Positions 44,791 to 57,210 of a DNA stretch of 64,000 nucleotides are shown here, one piece after another. This stretch comes from Firmicutes bacterium HGW-Firmicutes-11. GTDB lineage: Bacteria > Bacillota > Clostridia > Peptostreptococcales > Anaerovoracaceae. How positions within the stretch are numbered: the first letter of the stretch is position 1; every line of letters starts with the position of its first letter. The notes under the pieces are model-generated. The model was not told the DNA's origin, made no database searches, and worked only from the letters and a program-made list of their open reading frames with translations. Position numbers and translations under genes: made by a program. Location: the NCBI GenBank assembly GCA_002840285.1, contig PHAE01000007.1:1-64000 (forward strand). The letters run 5' to 3'.

Positions 44791-46815
44791 TTAAAGCAGG
44801 CTGCCGAAAGAAACAAAGAGTGGCGCGAACACGACGGCAACGATGGTCATCAACTTGATCAGGATGTTGATGGAAGGGCCGGAGGTGTCTTTGAACGGAT
44901 CACCGACGGTGTCTCCAACAACAGCGGCTTTGTGTGTATCGCTGCCTTTGCCGCCGTAGTGGCCTTCTTCGATGTATTTTTTAGCGTTGTCCCAGGCGCC
45001 GCCGGCGTTTGCCATCATGATCGCCAGCAAAACGCCGGCTGACAGTGCTCCTGCAAGCATGCCCCCCAGCGCTTCCGTACCCATGATCAGGCCGACGGCA
45101 AGGGGAGCGATGATCGCCAGAAGACCGGGGGCCATCATTTCTCTCAAAGCTGCTTTTGTGCTGATATCGACACAACGAGCATAATCCGGCTTTGATGTGC
45201 CGGCCATTATCCCTGAATCTTCCCGGAATTGGCGGCGAACTTCTTCGATCATCTGGTTCGCTGCTTTTCCGACGGAATTCATCGTCATAGCGGAGAATAG
45301 GAATGGTAGCATCGCGCCGATGAAGAGTCCGGCAATGACCAGGGGATTGAGCAAACTAATTTGGGAAAGGCCTGCCAGCTGTGAGTAGGAAGCGAAGAGA
45401 GCCAACGCTGTCAAAGCGGCAGAGCCGATGGCAAATCCTTTTCCGATGGCGGCGGTCGTGTTGCCGACTGCGTCGAGTTTGTCGGTGATCGCCCGTACTT
45501 CCTTTGGAAGTTTGGACATTTCTGCAATGCCTCCTGCATTGTCGGATACCGGGCCGTATGCGTCAACGGCTACGACCATTCCAGTTGTAGATAGCATTCC
45601 AACCGCAGCCAGAGCGATGCCGTACAGTCCGGCAAAGGCATTGGCGATCAGGATCCCTGCTGCTATGAAGAGGATCGGCCACACGGTTGACAGCATACCG
45701 ATCCCAAGCCCGCTGATGATCGTCGTCGCAGGGCCGGTTTGGCTTTGCTCGGCGATCTTTTTTACATGCTTGTAATCTCCGGAAGTGTAGATCTCGGTGA
45801 TTTTACCGATCGCAGTTCCAACCAACAGGCCGGAAATAACAGCGATCGCGGGATTTAAATTCTGGAAAAAGAGTTGACTGAGTATCAGAGAGACCACGAT
45901 AACGATGGCTGCGCTGATATAGGTTCCTGCGTTCAGTGCTGTCGCAGGATTGCCGTCTTTCTTGCCACGGACCATCATGATGCCGATGATCGATGCAATG
46001 ATGCCTGCTGCTGCCAGTAGCAGCGGAAACACCGAGCCACCAACCGGGTCAAGCTCAAAGCCAGCTCCGATCAGAGGATTTACGAAAGGAATGACAACTG
46101 CCAGCGTGATGGCTGAAATCAACGATCCTACATACGACTCAAAGAGGTCGGAGCCCATACCGGCGACGTCACCTACATTGTCTCCAACATTGTCAGCGAT
46201 GACCGCCGGGTTTCTCGGATCGTCTTCTGGAATCCCTGCTTCCACTTTTCCGACCAGGTCGGCGCCAACATCGGCTGCCTTCGTATAGATGCCTCCTCCG
46301 ACTCGGCCAAAGAGAGCCATCGATGATGCGCCCAAGCCGAAACCGGTGACAACGGAAGCGCTTTCGACTCCCATCAGGACAAATATGCTACCAACACCCA
46401 ATAGTCCAAGGCCTGCGACACAAAGTCCCATGACGGCTCCGCTGCGGAAGGCAACCTTCAGCGCTTTGCTCATTCCATCAACTCTGGCAGCATTGGCGGT
46501 TCTTACATTGCCCTTTGTGGCGACCTTCATGCCGAAGAAACCGGCTAGAACGGAGAATAATGCCCCAACCACGTAGAGTCCTGCGGTCGTCCAGTCGATG
46601 AAGAATCCCAGAATCAAAAATAGAGCGATGATAACGAATACCATCGTTTTATATTCTCTTCGCAGGAATGCCATTGATCCCTCGCGGATAAATCCGGCGA
46701 TTTCCTTCATTCGTTCCAGACCTTCGTCCACCTTGTTGATCCATGCGGAGAGCGCATAGGCGACCACCAGTGCGGCGATGGCACAAACAGGCGCAATAAT
46801 CGCTAATGTTTCCAT
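44791..46815 (-). CDS. hppA: membrane-bound ion-pumping pyrophosphatase
   Basis: A 674-residue protein with about 16 transmembrane segments that couples pyrophosphate hydrolysis to cation pumping. The catalytic motifs [11 protein letters not shown] and [19 protein letters not shown] are intact. The sequence [10 protein letters not shown] has alanine where potassium-independent enzymes have lysine, so it belongs to the potassium-dependent class; many of these pump sodium. The best Shine-Dalgarno (GGAGG) is 13 bases from the ATG, longer than usual. Pyrophosphate from biosynthesis would thus be a source of ion gradient in a fermenter. Confidence 0.96.
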   Translation of the reverse strand: METLAIIAPVCAIAALVVAYALSAWINKVDEGLERMKEIAGFIREGSMAFLRREYKTMVFVIIALFLILGFFIDWTTAGLYVVGALFSVLAGFFGMKVATKGNVRTANAARVDGMSKALKVAFRSGAVMGLCVAGLGLLGVGSIFVLMGVESASVVTGFGLGASSMALFGRVGGGIYTKAADVGADLVGKVEAGIPEDDPRNPAVIADNVGDNVGDVAGMGSDLFESYVGSLISAITLAVVIPFVNPLIGAGFELDPVGGSVFPLLLAAAGIIASIIGIMMVRGKKDGNPATALNAGTYISAAIVIVVSLILSQLFFQNLNPAIAVISGLLVGTAIGKITEIYTSGDYKHVKKIAEQSQTGPATTIISGLGIGMLSTVWPILFIAAGILIANAFAGLYGIALAAVGMLSTTGMVVAVDAYGPVSDNAGGIAEMSKLPKEVRAITDKLDAVGNTTAAIGKGFAIGSAALTALALFASYSQLAGLSQISLLNPLVIAGLFIGAMLPFLFSAMTMNSVGKAANQMIEEVRRQFREDSGIMAGTSKPDYARCVDISTKAALREMMAPGLLAIIAPLAVGLIMGTEALGGMLAGALSAGVLLAIMMANAGGAWDNAKKYIEEGHYGGKGSDTHKAAVVGDTVGDPFKDTSGPSINILIKLMTIVAVVFAPLFVSFGSLL

Positions 46816-46876
46816 TTCTTTCGTTGTTCCTCCTTTTAAAAACCTTCAAAAAATTCAGATTTCATCATAACGCACG

Positions 46877-46900
46877 AAGAGGCGCTACGCAGCACCTCTT
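46877..46900 (-). promoter_or_regulatory. hairpin between secG and hppA
   Basis: In minus-strand RNA, AAGAGGUGC pairs with GCGCCUCUU (46877-46885 with 46892-46900), 9 bp with one G-U and a 6-base loop. It is not followed by a T-run. It may limit read-through from secG into hppA or protect the eno-secG message. Confidence 0.4.
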
Positions 46901-46948
46901 TGTGTATTTTCAAATCAATCGTTTGCGCGATCGATTGAACCGATCATC

Positions 46949-47179
46949 CTATTCGATCGCTACCAGTGCTAGCGAGCATAAGATAAAACACACGGCACCG
47001 ACCACACTTATTTTGCTTAGGATCGCTTCGTATCCTTTGCTTTTCTTTTTACCGAACAGTTGCTCCGCTCCGCCGCCAATGGCTCCGGAAAGACCAGCGC
47101 TCTTGCCTGACTGTAGCAATATGCTTGCTATCAGTACAAGACTGGCCAACGACAACACAATCATCAGGAATATCCTCAA
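46949..47179 (-). CDS. secG: preprotein translocase subunit SecG
   Basis: A 76-residue protein with two transmembrane segments and the loop SILLQSGKSAGLSGAIGGG, the SecG hallmark. The start is TTG at 47179: a perfect GGAGG lies seven bases upstream, and no ATG is better placed. It sits after eno, as in many Firmicutes, and helps the SecYEG channel export proteins. Confidence 0.92.
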   Translation of the reverse strand: MRIFLMIVLSLASLVLIASILLQSGKSAGLSGAIGGGAEQLFGKKKSKGYEAILSKISVVGAVCFILCSLALVAIE

Positions 47180-47289
47180 TATCGCACCTCCTTTATCAGA
47201 TTTGCACAATGATTCTATCACACCGGTTCCTGCGAATCAAGAAAAGTTGTGACAATTTGAAAACAATTTCTATTTTAGCGCTTTCATCT

Positions 47290-49337
<2,048 letters not shown>

Positions 49338-49339
49338 CG

Positions 49340-50545
49340 TCATCCTCCTGTTTTCGTTTCCACATCCTGTAGCACGGCGACACCTGGCAATGTTTTGCCT
49401 TCCAGGTATTCCAGAGAAGCACCACCTCCGGTCGATATGTGGGTCATCTGCTCCGCCAGCCCGAATTGCTGTACTGCTGCTGCCGAGTCACCCCCGCCGA
49501 TGATGGTCGTTGCTTTGCTTTGGGCCAGCGCTGTTGCTACGGACAAGGTACCTTGAGCGAACCGCGGCATTTCAAACACACCCATCGGTCCGTTCCACAC
49601 GATGGTCTTCGCATTGCTGATTTCTTCTATGAAGGACTTGATCGTTTCCGGACCGATATCGAGCCCCATGCGATCTTGCGGGATATGATCCGCAGAATAT
49701 ATCTGGGCGGGCGCATCTTTGTCGAAGGCAGTTGCTGCCATCACGTCGACGGGCAGTATCAATGTCACACCCTTGTCGATCGCCTTTTGCATCAGCTGTC
49801 CGGCCAGCTCCACCATCTCTGATTCCAATAAGGATCCACCAATTTCATATCCTTTGGCCTTCAGGAACGTAAATGCCATCCCTCCGCCAATGATCAAGCT
49901 ATCGACTTTATCAAGGAGATGGTCGATCACCGGTATCTTGTCGCTCACCTTCGCGCCACCCAGGATCGCAAGAAACGGGCGATCCGGGTTCTCCACCGCA
50001 TTCCCCAGAAAACGGATCTCTTTTTCCATCAGGAACCCGGAGACCGACGGGAGGAATTCTGCGATCCCTGCAGTGGAAGCATGGGCTCGATGAGCGGATC
50101 CAAAGGCATCATTGACATAAATGTCGGCCAGTGAGGCGAGATCTTTTGAAAAACCCGAGTCATTCTTTGTCTCTTCCTTTCGGAAGCGCACATTTTCCAG
50201 TAGTACGATCTGTCCCGGCAGCAAGGCCTCTGCAGATTTTTTGACGCCGTCGTCGACGACCGACGGAGACGCCAGAAAGGCGACTTCACGCTCTAAAAGC
50301 GCAGCAAGCCGCTTGGCCACCGGAGCCAGCGTGAAGACCGGATCCGGTCCATCCTTGGGTCGCCCGAGATGGGACAGAAGAAGAATGGATGCACCCTGTT
50401 CCAACAAATAGTGTATCGTCGGTAAAGCAGCCTGGATCCTGGTGTCATCGGTTATCAATCCATTTTCGTCCTGAGGGACGTTAAAATCACAACGCACGAT
50501 GACGCGCTTTCCGTCAACGTCGATGTCCCTGATCGTTTTTTTCAT
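49340..50545 (-). CDS. pgk: phosphoglycerate kinase
   Basis: A 401-residue two-domain kinase generating ATP from 1,3-bisphosphoglycerate. It shows [15 protein letters not shown], the [11 protein letters not shown] substrate site and the nucleotide-binding [15 protein letters not shown]. The ATG at 50545 begins the conserved N-terminus; its Shine-Dalgarno is weak (GGGT), which suggests coupling to gap. It overlaps the region of tpiA's ribosome site. Confidence 0.98.
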   Translation of the reverse strand: MKKTIRDIDVDGKRVIVRCDFNVPQDENGLITDDTRIQAALPTIHYLLEQGASILLLSHLGRPKDGPDPVFTLAPVAKRLAALLEREVAFLASPSVVDDGVKKSAEALLPGQIVLLENVRFRKEETKNDSGFSKDLASLADIYVNDAFGSAHRAHASTAGIAEFLPSVSGFLMEKEIRFLGNAVENPDRPFLAILGGAKVSDKIPVIDHLLDKVDSLIIGGGMAFTFLKAKGYEIGGSLLESEMVELAGQLMQKAIDKGVTLILPVDVMAATAFDKDAPAQIYSADHIPQDRMGLDIGPETIKSFIEEISNAKTIVWNGPMGVFEMPRFAQGTLSVATALAQSKATTIIGGGDSAAAVQQFGLAEQMTHISTGGGASLEYLEGKTLPGVAVLQDVETKTGG

Positions 50546-50558
50546 TGCAGTGTACCCG

Positions 50559-51602
<1,044 letters not shown>

Positions 51603-51605
51603 TTA

Positions 51606-53012
51606 TCAGTAACGTTTCCGTTTGCTTGATGAGGGCAAGTTCATCTCATCTCTATATTTTGCGATCGTACGACGGGAGATATCGATACCCTTTTTCCCCA
51701 ACGTCTCGGCGATCGTCTGGTCCGACAAAGGCGACTTCGGGTCTTCCGTTTCTACCATTTCCCGTATCAGGGATTTGACGCTCTCCGATGCGATCCCAGT
51801 GCCATCACTGCCGGAGACACCGCTGGTGAAGAAGAACTTGATTTCAAACAGGCCTCTCGGGGTCTGCATGTATTTGCCATTGATCGACCGGCTGACGGTG
51901 GACTCATGGATCCCGACTTCTTCTGCGATCTGTTTCAGTGTCAGCGTCTTTAAATGCTTCGTTCCGTGTTCAAAGAAATCGATCTGGTAGCGAACGACTG
52001 CGCTGACCACATTGTAGATCGTCTGACGTCGCTGTTCGATGCTTTTGATCAGCCACAATGCTGAGTTGAACCGACCGGTCAAAAACTTCGATAAGCTGGA
52101 GTCCTTCTCGGATTCCGTCAACATCTTCTGGTAAAACGGGCTGATGTTGAGACGAGGCGCCGTGCAATCGTTCACAATGACGATGTACTCACCGGCGACT
52201 TTTTCCACAGTGACGTCCGGTACGATATATCGGTTGTCTCCCGGACAGCAGTATTGACGGCCGGGCTTTGGTTCCAGCGTCTTGATCATGTCACTGATTT
52301 CCTGAACCTCCTTGATGGAGATCCCCACCGATTTTGCGATGTTTCCCATCCGGTTGGCGGCGATATCTTCCAGATGTTCTTCAATGATCGTGCGGACCTC
52401 AGGAGCATCGTATCCGGAATGAACCATTTGGATCAGGAGACATTCCCGGATGTCTCTTGCTCCCACCCCTACCGGATCAAATCCCTGGACGACCCGCAGC
52501 GCTTCGATCACTCTGGATTCTTTGATACCGAACACCTTTGCAACTTCATCCACTGTCGATGTCAGGTATCCGTTTTCATCCAGTGCTTCGATCAAATAGC
52601 GCGCGACCTGTTTGCAGGCAGGGCGCATATTTGCAAGCTGGAGCTGCAGCAAAAGATGTTCGGTCAAAGTGACGTCCGAAGAGACAAACTGCTCAAAGGT
52701 ATAATCGTTGGGTTCTTTCGGGCTGGTCCACTGTTGATAACTGATATCGTCGTATTCCCGCTCTTTGAAGTGCTCTGCCCAGTCGTATTCCGGTTCTTTT
52801 TCCACCGGCTCGTTTGGTTCCGTGGGCTCCTGTGGTTCGACAGACTCCGTTCGTTCGACCTTTTCCAGAACCGGGTTCGTCAGAAGCTGCTCCTGGACAA
52901 AATGATCCAGCTCCTGTGTATTGAACTGCAGGATCTGAATCGCTTGAATCAGCTCTGGTGTCATCACCAGTTTCTGTGTCTGTTCAATTGTGAGTTCGTA
53001 GCCCAGTTTCAT
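51606..53012 (-). CDS. rpoN: RNA polymerase sigma-54 factor
   Basis: A 468-residue RpoN. Region I is glutamine/leucine-rich (LTIEQTQKLVMTPELIQAIQ), an acidic linker follows, and a core-binding domain and helix-turn-helix lead to the RpoN box RRTIAKYRDEMNLPSSS near the C-terminus. It recognises TGGC/TTGC promoters such as the one at 38581. It is placed directly upstream of gap and appears to be co-transcribed with glycolytic genes. Confidence 0.97.
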   Translation of the reverse strand: MKLGYELTIEQTQKLVMTPELIQAIQILQFNTQELDHFVQEQLLTNPVLEKVERTESVEPQEPTEPNEPVEKEPEYDWAEHFKEREYDDISYQQWTSPKEPNDYTFEQFVSSDVTLTEHLLLQLQLANMRPACKQVARYLIEALDENGYLTSTVDEVAKVFGIKESRVIEALRVVQGFDPVGVGARDIRECLLIQMVHSGYDAPEVRTIIEEHLEDIAANRMGNIAKSVGISIKEVQEISDMIKTLEPKPGRQYCCPGDNRYIVPDVTVEKVAGEYIVIVNDCTAPRLNISPFYQKMLTESEKDSSLSKFLTGRFNSALWLIKSIEQRRQTIYNVVSAVVRYQIDFFEHGTKHLKTLTLKQIAEEVGIHESTVSRSINGKYMQTPRGLFEIKFFFTSGVSGSDGTGIASESVKSLIREMVETEDPKSPLSDQTIAETLGKKGIDISRRTIAKYRDEMNLPSSSKRKRY

Positions 53013-53057
53013 TGCAACTCCGTTTATCTGCTATAACGACCAAACTACATTATATCA

Positions 53058-54680
53058 TCAATACTTGGATATCTCTATTACAAATTGGCCGATTTTCTTC
53101 AGGTGCTGGGCAACATGCTCCATACTGTTGATCAGATCGATGAACATGACACCGGATCCCGGATGACATTGCCCTTGGGAAAGACGTTCGATATGGCGCT
53201 CCCGCATGGAGGTTTCGATGTCTTTGATCTTGATCTCGGAGGATAGAATGCTGTTGGCCATCATCCGGTCTTTTTCTTCCATGGCTTTGGTCAGTCCGTC
53301 GATCATTCCACAGATGCGCTGGTGAAAGTCAACGATGTCCTGTTGGGCGTCGATGCTGAAGCGGATCCCATTTTCCTTTTTGCTGATCGAAAGTTCGGCA
53401 AGATTGATGGACAGGTCTGAGATTCGTTCGATGTCACCGGTCACTCCCAACATCAGATTGAGCATTTCATGTTGCTCTTTGGTAATATTCTTTTGAGCTA
53501 ATTTCACAAGATAGATCTCAATGTCCTTTTGCAAACGTATCAGCATCGCTTCCCGTTCCCGAAGCTGCCCAAGATCCCTGTCATCTCCCTTGTCGACACA
53601 GTGGCAGCTGGTGCGAAAACTGTCAAAGGACATTTTTGCAAGTGTGATCACTTCATTGTACGTTTGGGCCAGCGCCAAACCAGGTGTTTCCAGCATTCTT
53701 ACGTCCAGATTTCCGGTATCCTGCTCTGCCTTCTTTTTTGCCGGCACCAACCGGTCCGATACTCCAACAAATACCCGGATCAAGGGTAGGCAAATGATGG
53801 TCGTCCCCAGATTGAACAGTGTATGGGCATTCGCCAGTTGTCTGGGCAGATGGTCTGGTGACAGCATCACGAGAAAGTCAACGATAAAGTACTGAAAAAT
53901 AAGGACGACCAGCACGGTGCCGAACAGATTGAACAGCAAATGGATGACTCCCGCTCTCTTAGCAGTCCTGCTGGCGTCTCTGGTTTCCCAGATCGCAGAC
54001 GTGCACTTCCCGACATTGATACCCATGATAAGAGGAACTGCCATTTCCAATGTGATGAGACCCTGTGCAGACATGGCGATCATCACGCCGATCAAAAGAC
54101 TGCTGCTCCGAACGAGACTGGTCACAACAAAGCCGATCAAAATAAGTATGATATATTCTGACATTCCCGGCTGACCGAACGCAAGCAGTATATCCATTGT
54201 TGTATTCATGTCGCGCAGCGGGCCCATTCCCATTTCCATGAAAATCATGCCAATGAACATGATGCCGAATCCGACAAAAATCTCTGCAGTATACTGCACA
54301 CGCTTGGTTTTTGAATACTTCCAGAAAATCGCGGCAACACCTACGATACTTGGAGCGAGAAGCTCGAATCGGAACGCCAGAAGCTGTCCCGTTATGGTCG
54401 TTCCGATATTGGCGCCCATGATCACTCCTGCCGCCTGTACCAGAGACATCATGCCCGCATTGACCATGCCAACCACCATGATCGTCGTAGCGCTGCTCTT
54501 TTGATTGATGCCTGTTACTACGATCCCTGCAAGTATGCTCATGAAGGTGTTTTGGCCTGAGGCCTCGAGAAGTCGCTGCCCGCGGTTTTCCGAGACCCAT
54601 TCCAGGGAATCCTTCATGACCTCTATTCCATACAGGAGAAGTCCGGCACCTCCCAGAATCTGAAAGAGTATGATCCACAT
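53058..54680 (-). CDS. Na/Pi cotransporter II-like protein with PhoU domain
   Basis: A 540-residue protein: two NptA-type membrane repeats (about 1-130 and 160-300) and a cytosolic PhoU-like C-terminal domain (about 345-540). The family repeats normally carry QSSS in each half; here they read NQKSSATT and LVRSSS, so the glutamine is replaced by lysine and arginine. The phosphate role is therefore uncertain; such proteins may carry another anion or act in signalling. It stands between trmL and rpoN. Confidence 0.88.
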   Translation of the reverse strand: MWIILFQILGGAGLLLYGIEVMKDSLEWVSENRGQRLLEASGQNTFMSILAGIVVTGINQKSSATTIMVVGMVNAGMMSLVQAAGVIMGANIGTTITGQLLAFRFELLAPSIVGVAAIFWKYSKTKRVQYTAEIFVGFGIMFIGMIFMEMGMGPLRDMNTTMDILLAFGQPGMSEYIILILIGFVVTSLVRSSSLLIGVMIAMSAQGLITLEMAVPLIMGINVGKCTSAIWETRDASRTAKRAGVIHLLFNLFGTVLVVLIFQYFIVDFLVMLSPDHLPRQLANAHTLFNLGTTIICLPLIRVFVGVSDRLVPAKKKAEQDTGNLDVRMLETPGLALAQTYNEVITLAKMSFDSFRTSCHCVDKGDDRDLGQLREREAMLIRLQKDIEIYLVKLAQKNITKEQHEMLNLMLGVTGDIERISDLSINLAELSISKKENGIRFSIDAQQDIVDFHQRICGMIDGLTKAMEEKDRMMANSILSSEIKIKDIETSMRERHIERLSQGQCHPGSGVMFIDLINSMEHVAQHLKKIGQFVIEISKY

Positions 54681-54719
54681 TTCGTTGACTGTTTCCTTTC
54701 TATGCTTATATCCGACCTG

Positions 54720-55205
54720 TCAGACTAATTCAGGAAATCCTCGTTGCCGCAATGCTTCATATACAACGATGGCGGCTGAATTTGCCAGATTGAGAGAACG
54801 AAGCCTCTCATTGTCTCCCATGGGGATTCGTATGGTACGATCCCAATGTTCTTTGATCAATGCTTCGGGAAGTCCTGCTGTTTCTCTTCCAAACAAAAGC
54901 ATTGCATTTTCCTCATATTGCACATCTGTGTGGCGTTGTCTGCCTTTGGTCGTGAGTAAATACATCGGACGGTGCCGGTGATCCTCCAGGAACGACGCCA
55001 GGTCTTCATAGATCTCAAGGTCTACAAAGTCCCAATAATCGAGTCCTGCCCGTTTGACTGTCGCATCATCCACTGAAAAACCCAATGGTTTAACGAGTAT
55101 TAGCTTCGTCCCTGTCGCAGCGCAGGTCCTTGCGATATTGCCTGTATTCGGCGGGATCTCTGGTTCTACGAGGACGACACAGAGTTTGCATTCGTTGCTT
55201 TCCAT
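54720..55205 (-). CDS. trmL: tRNA (cytidine/uridine-34-2'-O)-methyltransferase
   Basis: A 161-residue SPOUT methyltransferase of the TrmL (YibK) type, modifying the wobble base of leucine tRNAs. The knot region contains VEPEIPPNTGNIARTCAATG, LFGRETAGLPE and NLANSAAIVVYEALRQRGFP. It is a compact domain with no extra RNA-binding part, as expected. It is divergent from hom. Confidence 0.95.
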   Translation of the reverse strand: MESNECKLCVVLVEPEIPPNTGNIARTCAATGTKLILVKPLGFSVDDATVKRAGLDYWDFVDLEIYEDLASFLEDHRHRPMYLLTTKGRQRHTDVQYEENAMLLFGRETAGLPEALIKEHWDRTIRIPMGDNERLRSLNLANSAAIVVYEALRQRGFPELV

Positions 55206-55239
55206 AATAATATTTTTCGATTCCTTTTGAAAGACTTTA

Positions 55240-55268
55240 AAGACAATTATTGTTTATTATAATATAAT
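55240..55268 (+). promoter_or_regulatory. possible hom promoter
   Basis: AAGACA (55240-55245), 17-base spacer, TATAAT (55263-55268). A second TATAAT starts at 55258. The -35 is weak, and the AT-rich stretch makes this only a candidate. Confidence 0.45.
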
Positions 55269-55298
55269 ATCGTGATAGATACTACTGGAGGTAAAAAT

Positions 55299-56285
55299 AT
55301 GATAAAAAAACAGATCGTGGTTGGGCTCCTGGGATTTGGCAATGTTGGCACAGGAACGTATCAGGCGCTGGAAATGAATCGGGAAGCCATCAAAGAACAA
55401 AGTGGCCTTGATATATCGATTGGAAAGATCCTTGTGCGGGACCCGCAGAAAGACCGCAGCATATCTATTCCCCCAGGCGTTTTGACCGATGATGCAGGGT
55501 CCATCCTTAACGATCCAACGATCGATATTGTCGTCGAACTGCTTGGAGGCCTCCACCCGGCAGGCGAATTGATGCTACAAGCGATGAACAATGGCAAGCA
55601 TGTGGTAACAGCCAATAAGGCGGCGCTCGCCGCCAATTTCAAAGCATTGGAAAAAGCCGCCATCGACAATGGGGTTCAACTGCGTTATGAAGCCAGCGTC
55701 GCAGGTGGGATTCCGATTCTCAACGCGATCCGCACAGCGCTATGTTCCAATCAGATCCTGGAAATCAAAGGCATTCTCAACGGCACTACAAACTATATGC
55801 TGACGCAGATGACCGATCACGGACTGGCGTATGACGATGTGCTCAAGACCGCCCAGGAAAAAGGATTCGCGGAAGCCGACCCGACCGATGACGTTGAGGG
55901 CTATGATGTAGCAAACAAATTGTCCATCCTGATCGCTCTCGCTTTCGGTACGATAGTATCTCCAAAAGATATCCCGACGAAAGGAATCAGCGGCATCACG
56001 AAGGAGTTTATCGGCGAGGCAAAGTCCAGAAACAATAAAATCAAACTGATCGCCACCGCGCGAAACAACGGCGCAGGGCTTGAATACCGGGTCGAACCGG
56101 AGGAAATACCGTTCCATCACCCTTTGGCTGGCGTCAACAACGAATTCAACGCCATATTTATTGAAGGAAATGCAGTTGGCGAGTTGATGTTTTATGGAAG
56201 AGGCGCAGGTCCTTTACCGACCGGCAGCGCCGTCTTGGGCGATATCATCGACATCGGAAAAACGATCGTCCCCGGACGCGTATAA
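55299..56285 (+). CDS. hom: homoserine dehydrogenase without ACT domain
   Basis: A 328-residue enzyme reducing aspartate semialdehyde to homoserine for threonine/methionine synthesis. The NAD-binding GLLGFGNVGTGTYQAL is at about 8-23, the catalytic region has TANKAALA and LNGTTNYMLTQM, and GFAEADPTDDVEGYDVANKL is the signature. Typical Firmicutes Hom is about 400-430 residues with a C-terminal ACT domain; this one stops after the catalytic part with a normal stop, so threonine feedback through ACT is not expected. GGAGGTAAAAAT precedes the ATG. Confidence 0.93.
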   Translation: MIKKQIVVGLLGFGNVGTGTYQALEMNREAIKEQSGLDISIGKILVRDPQKDRSISIPPGVLTDDAGSILNDPTIDIVVELLGGLHPAGELMLQAMNNGKHVVTANKAALAANFKALEKAAIDNGVQLRYEASVAGGIPILNAIRTALCSNQILEIKGILNGTTNYMLTQMTDHGLAYDDVLKTAQEKGFAEADPTDDVEGYDVANKLSILIALAFGTIVSPKDIPTKGISGITKEFIGEAKSRNNKIKLIATARNNGAGLEYRVEPEEIPFHHPLAGVNNEFNAIFIEGNAVGELMFYGRGAGPLPTGSAVLGDIIDIGKTIVPGRV

Positions 56286-56309
56286 TGCTAGCAAACAGGA
56301 GGAATAGAA

Positions 56310-56810
56310 ATGAATCTATACAATGATTGGAAAGAATTGATGGAAAACCAGACCGACGAAAGCTTTGAATCGTTTTGGGAAACCTACAGTTCTGCGGAAA
56401 CCAGGATCTATAAATCAATTTTAGAAAAGAAAAGCGAATTGGTCACCGGTATCGTATCAGAACTGGCTGCCCAAACCGAAACCGACCTAGTCATTTTCGC
56501 CGGTTTTCTCGACGGGATCAACGACAGCCTTCGCGTGCCCCTGGTTCTTGACACCGTGACCGCAGATACCCAATTGAACCTGTCGATCGATTTTGAAGCC
56601 CTCTATCTCAATATGATGAAAGCAAAAGCCGATTATTTGTTTACGTTGGACGAATGGGGCGACATCCTTTCGGAAGAAAAACGGCAGCAGATCGCAGACC
56701 TCTACCGCCGTTCCAGAACCGTAGTCAAAGAGAAAACACCAGGCAGAAACGACCCTTGTCCCTGCGGCAGCGGCAAAAAGTTCAAGAAATGTTGTGGCGC
56801 AAATCAGTGA
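56310..56810 (+). CDS. SEC-C motif protein
   Basis: A 166-residue protein. The first 140 residues are alpha-helical and acidic with no family I can name. The last 22 form a SEC-C zinc-binding motif ([18 protein letters not shown]), the same metal-binding tail as in SecA. Function is unknown; SEC-C proteins often bind ribosomes, SecB or nucleic acid. AGGAGGAATAG lies before the ATG. It lies 24 bp after hom and ends 4 bp from the convergent ridA. Confidence 0.85.
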   Translation: MNLYNDWKELMENQTDESFESFWETYSSAETRIYKSILEKKSELVTGIVSELAAQTETDLVIFAGFLDGINDSLRVPLVLDTVTADTQLNLSIDFEALYLNMMKAKADYLFTLDEWGDILSEEKRQQIADLYRRSRTVVKEKTPGRNDPCPCGSGKKFKKCCGANQ

Positions 56811-56814
56811 CCCG

Positions 56815-57192
56815 CTATCTGGCTGCGATCGCTTCGATTTCTACGCCGACTCCTTTCGGGAGATCGCGGACGGCAAAACAGGATCTTGCCGGATAGTCCT
56901 TTTGAAAAAAGCTCTGGTACACTTCATTCACTGCTCCGAAATCACCGATATCCGCCAGTAATATCGTGACTTTCACCACATCCTCCATGGTAAACCCACC
57001 GGCTTCGACGATGGCCTTCACGTTTTTCATGGACCGCTCTGCCTGATCAACGATATCTCCGGTCACCAATTCTCCGGTTTCCGGATCGATCGGAATCTGC
57101 CCCGCTGTATACAAAGTCCCACCAACGAGGATGCCCTGGGAATACGCTCCGACAGCTGCCGGGGCTTTTTCTGTCTTAATGACCTGTTTCAT
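56815..57192 (-). CDS. ridA: RidA-family reactive intermediate deaminase
   Basis: A 125-residue member of the YjgF/YER057c/UK114 family. It removes reactive enamine/imine products of PLP enzymes. The hallmark GAYSQGILVGGTLYTAGQIP and the arginine in PARSCFAVRDLPKG are present. It lies 18 bp after the nth-aroD fusion gene, apparently in the same transcript. Confidence 0.95.
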   Translation of the reverse strand: MKQVIKTEKAPAAVGAYSQGILVGGTLYTAGQIPIDPETGELVTGDIVDQAERSMKNVKAIVEAGGFTMEDVVKVTILLADIGDFGAVNEVYQSFFQKDYPARSCFAVRDLPKGVGVEIEAIAAR

Positions 57193-57210
57193 TTCATTCT
57201 CCCTTCTAAG

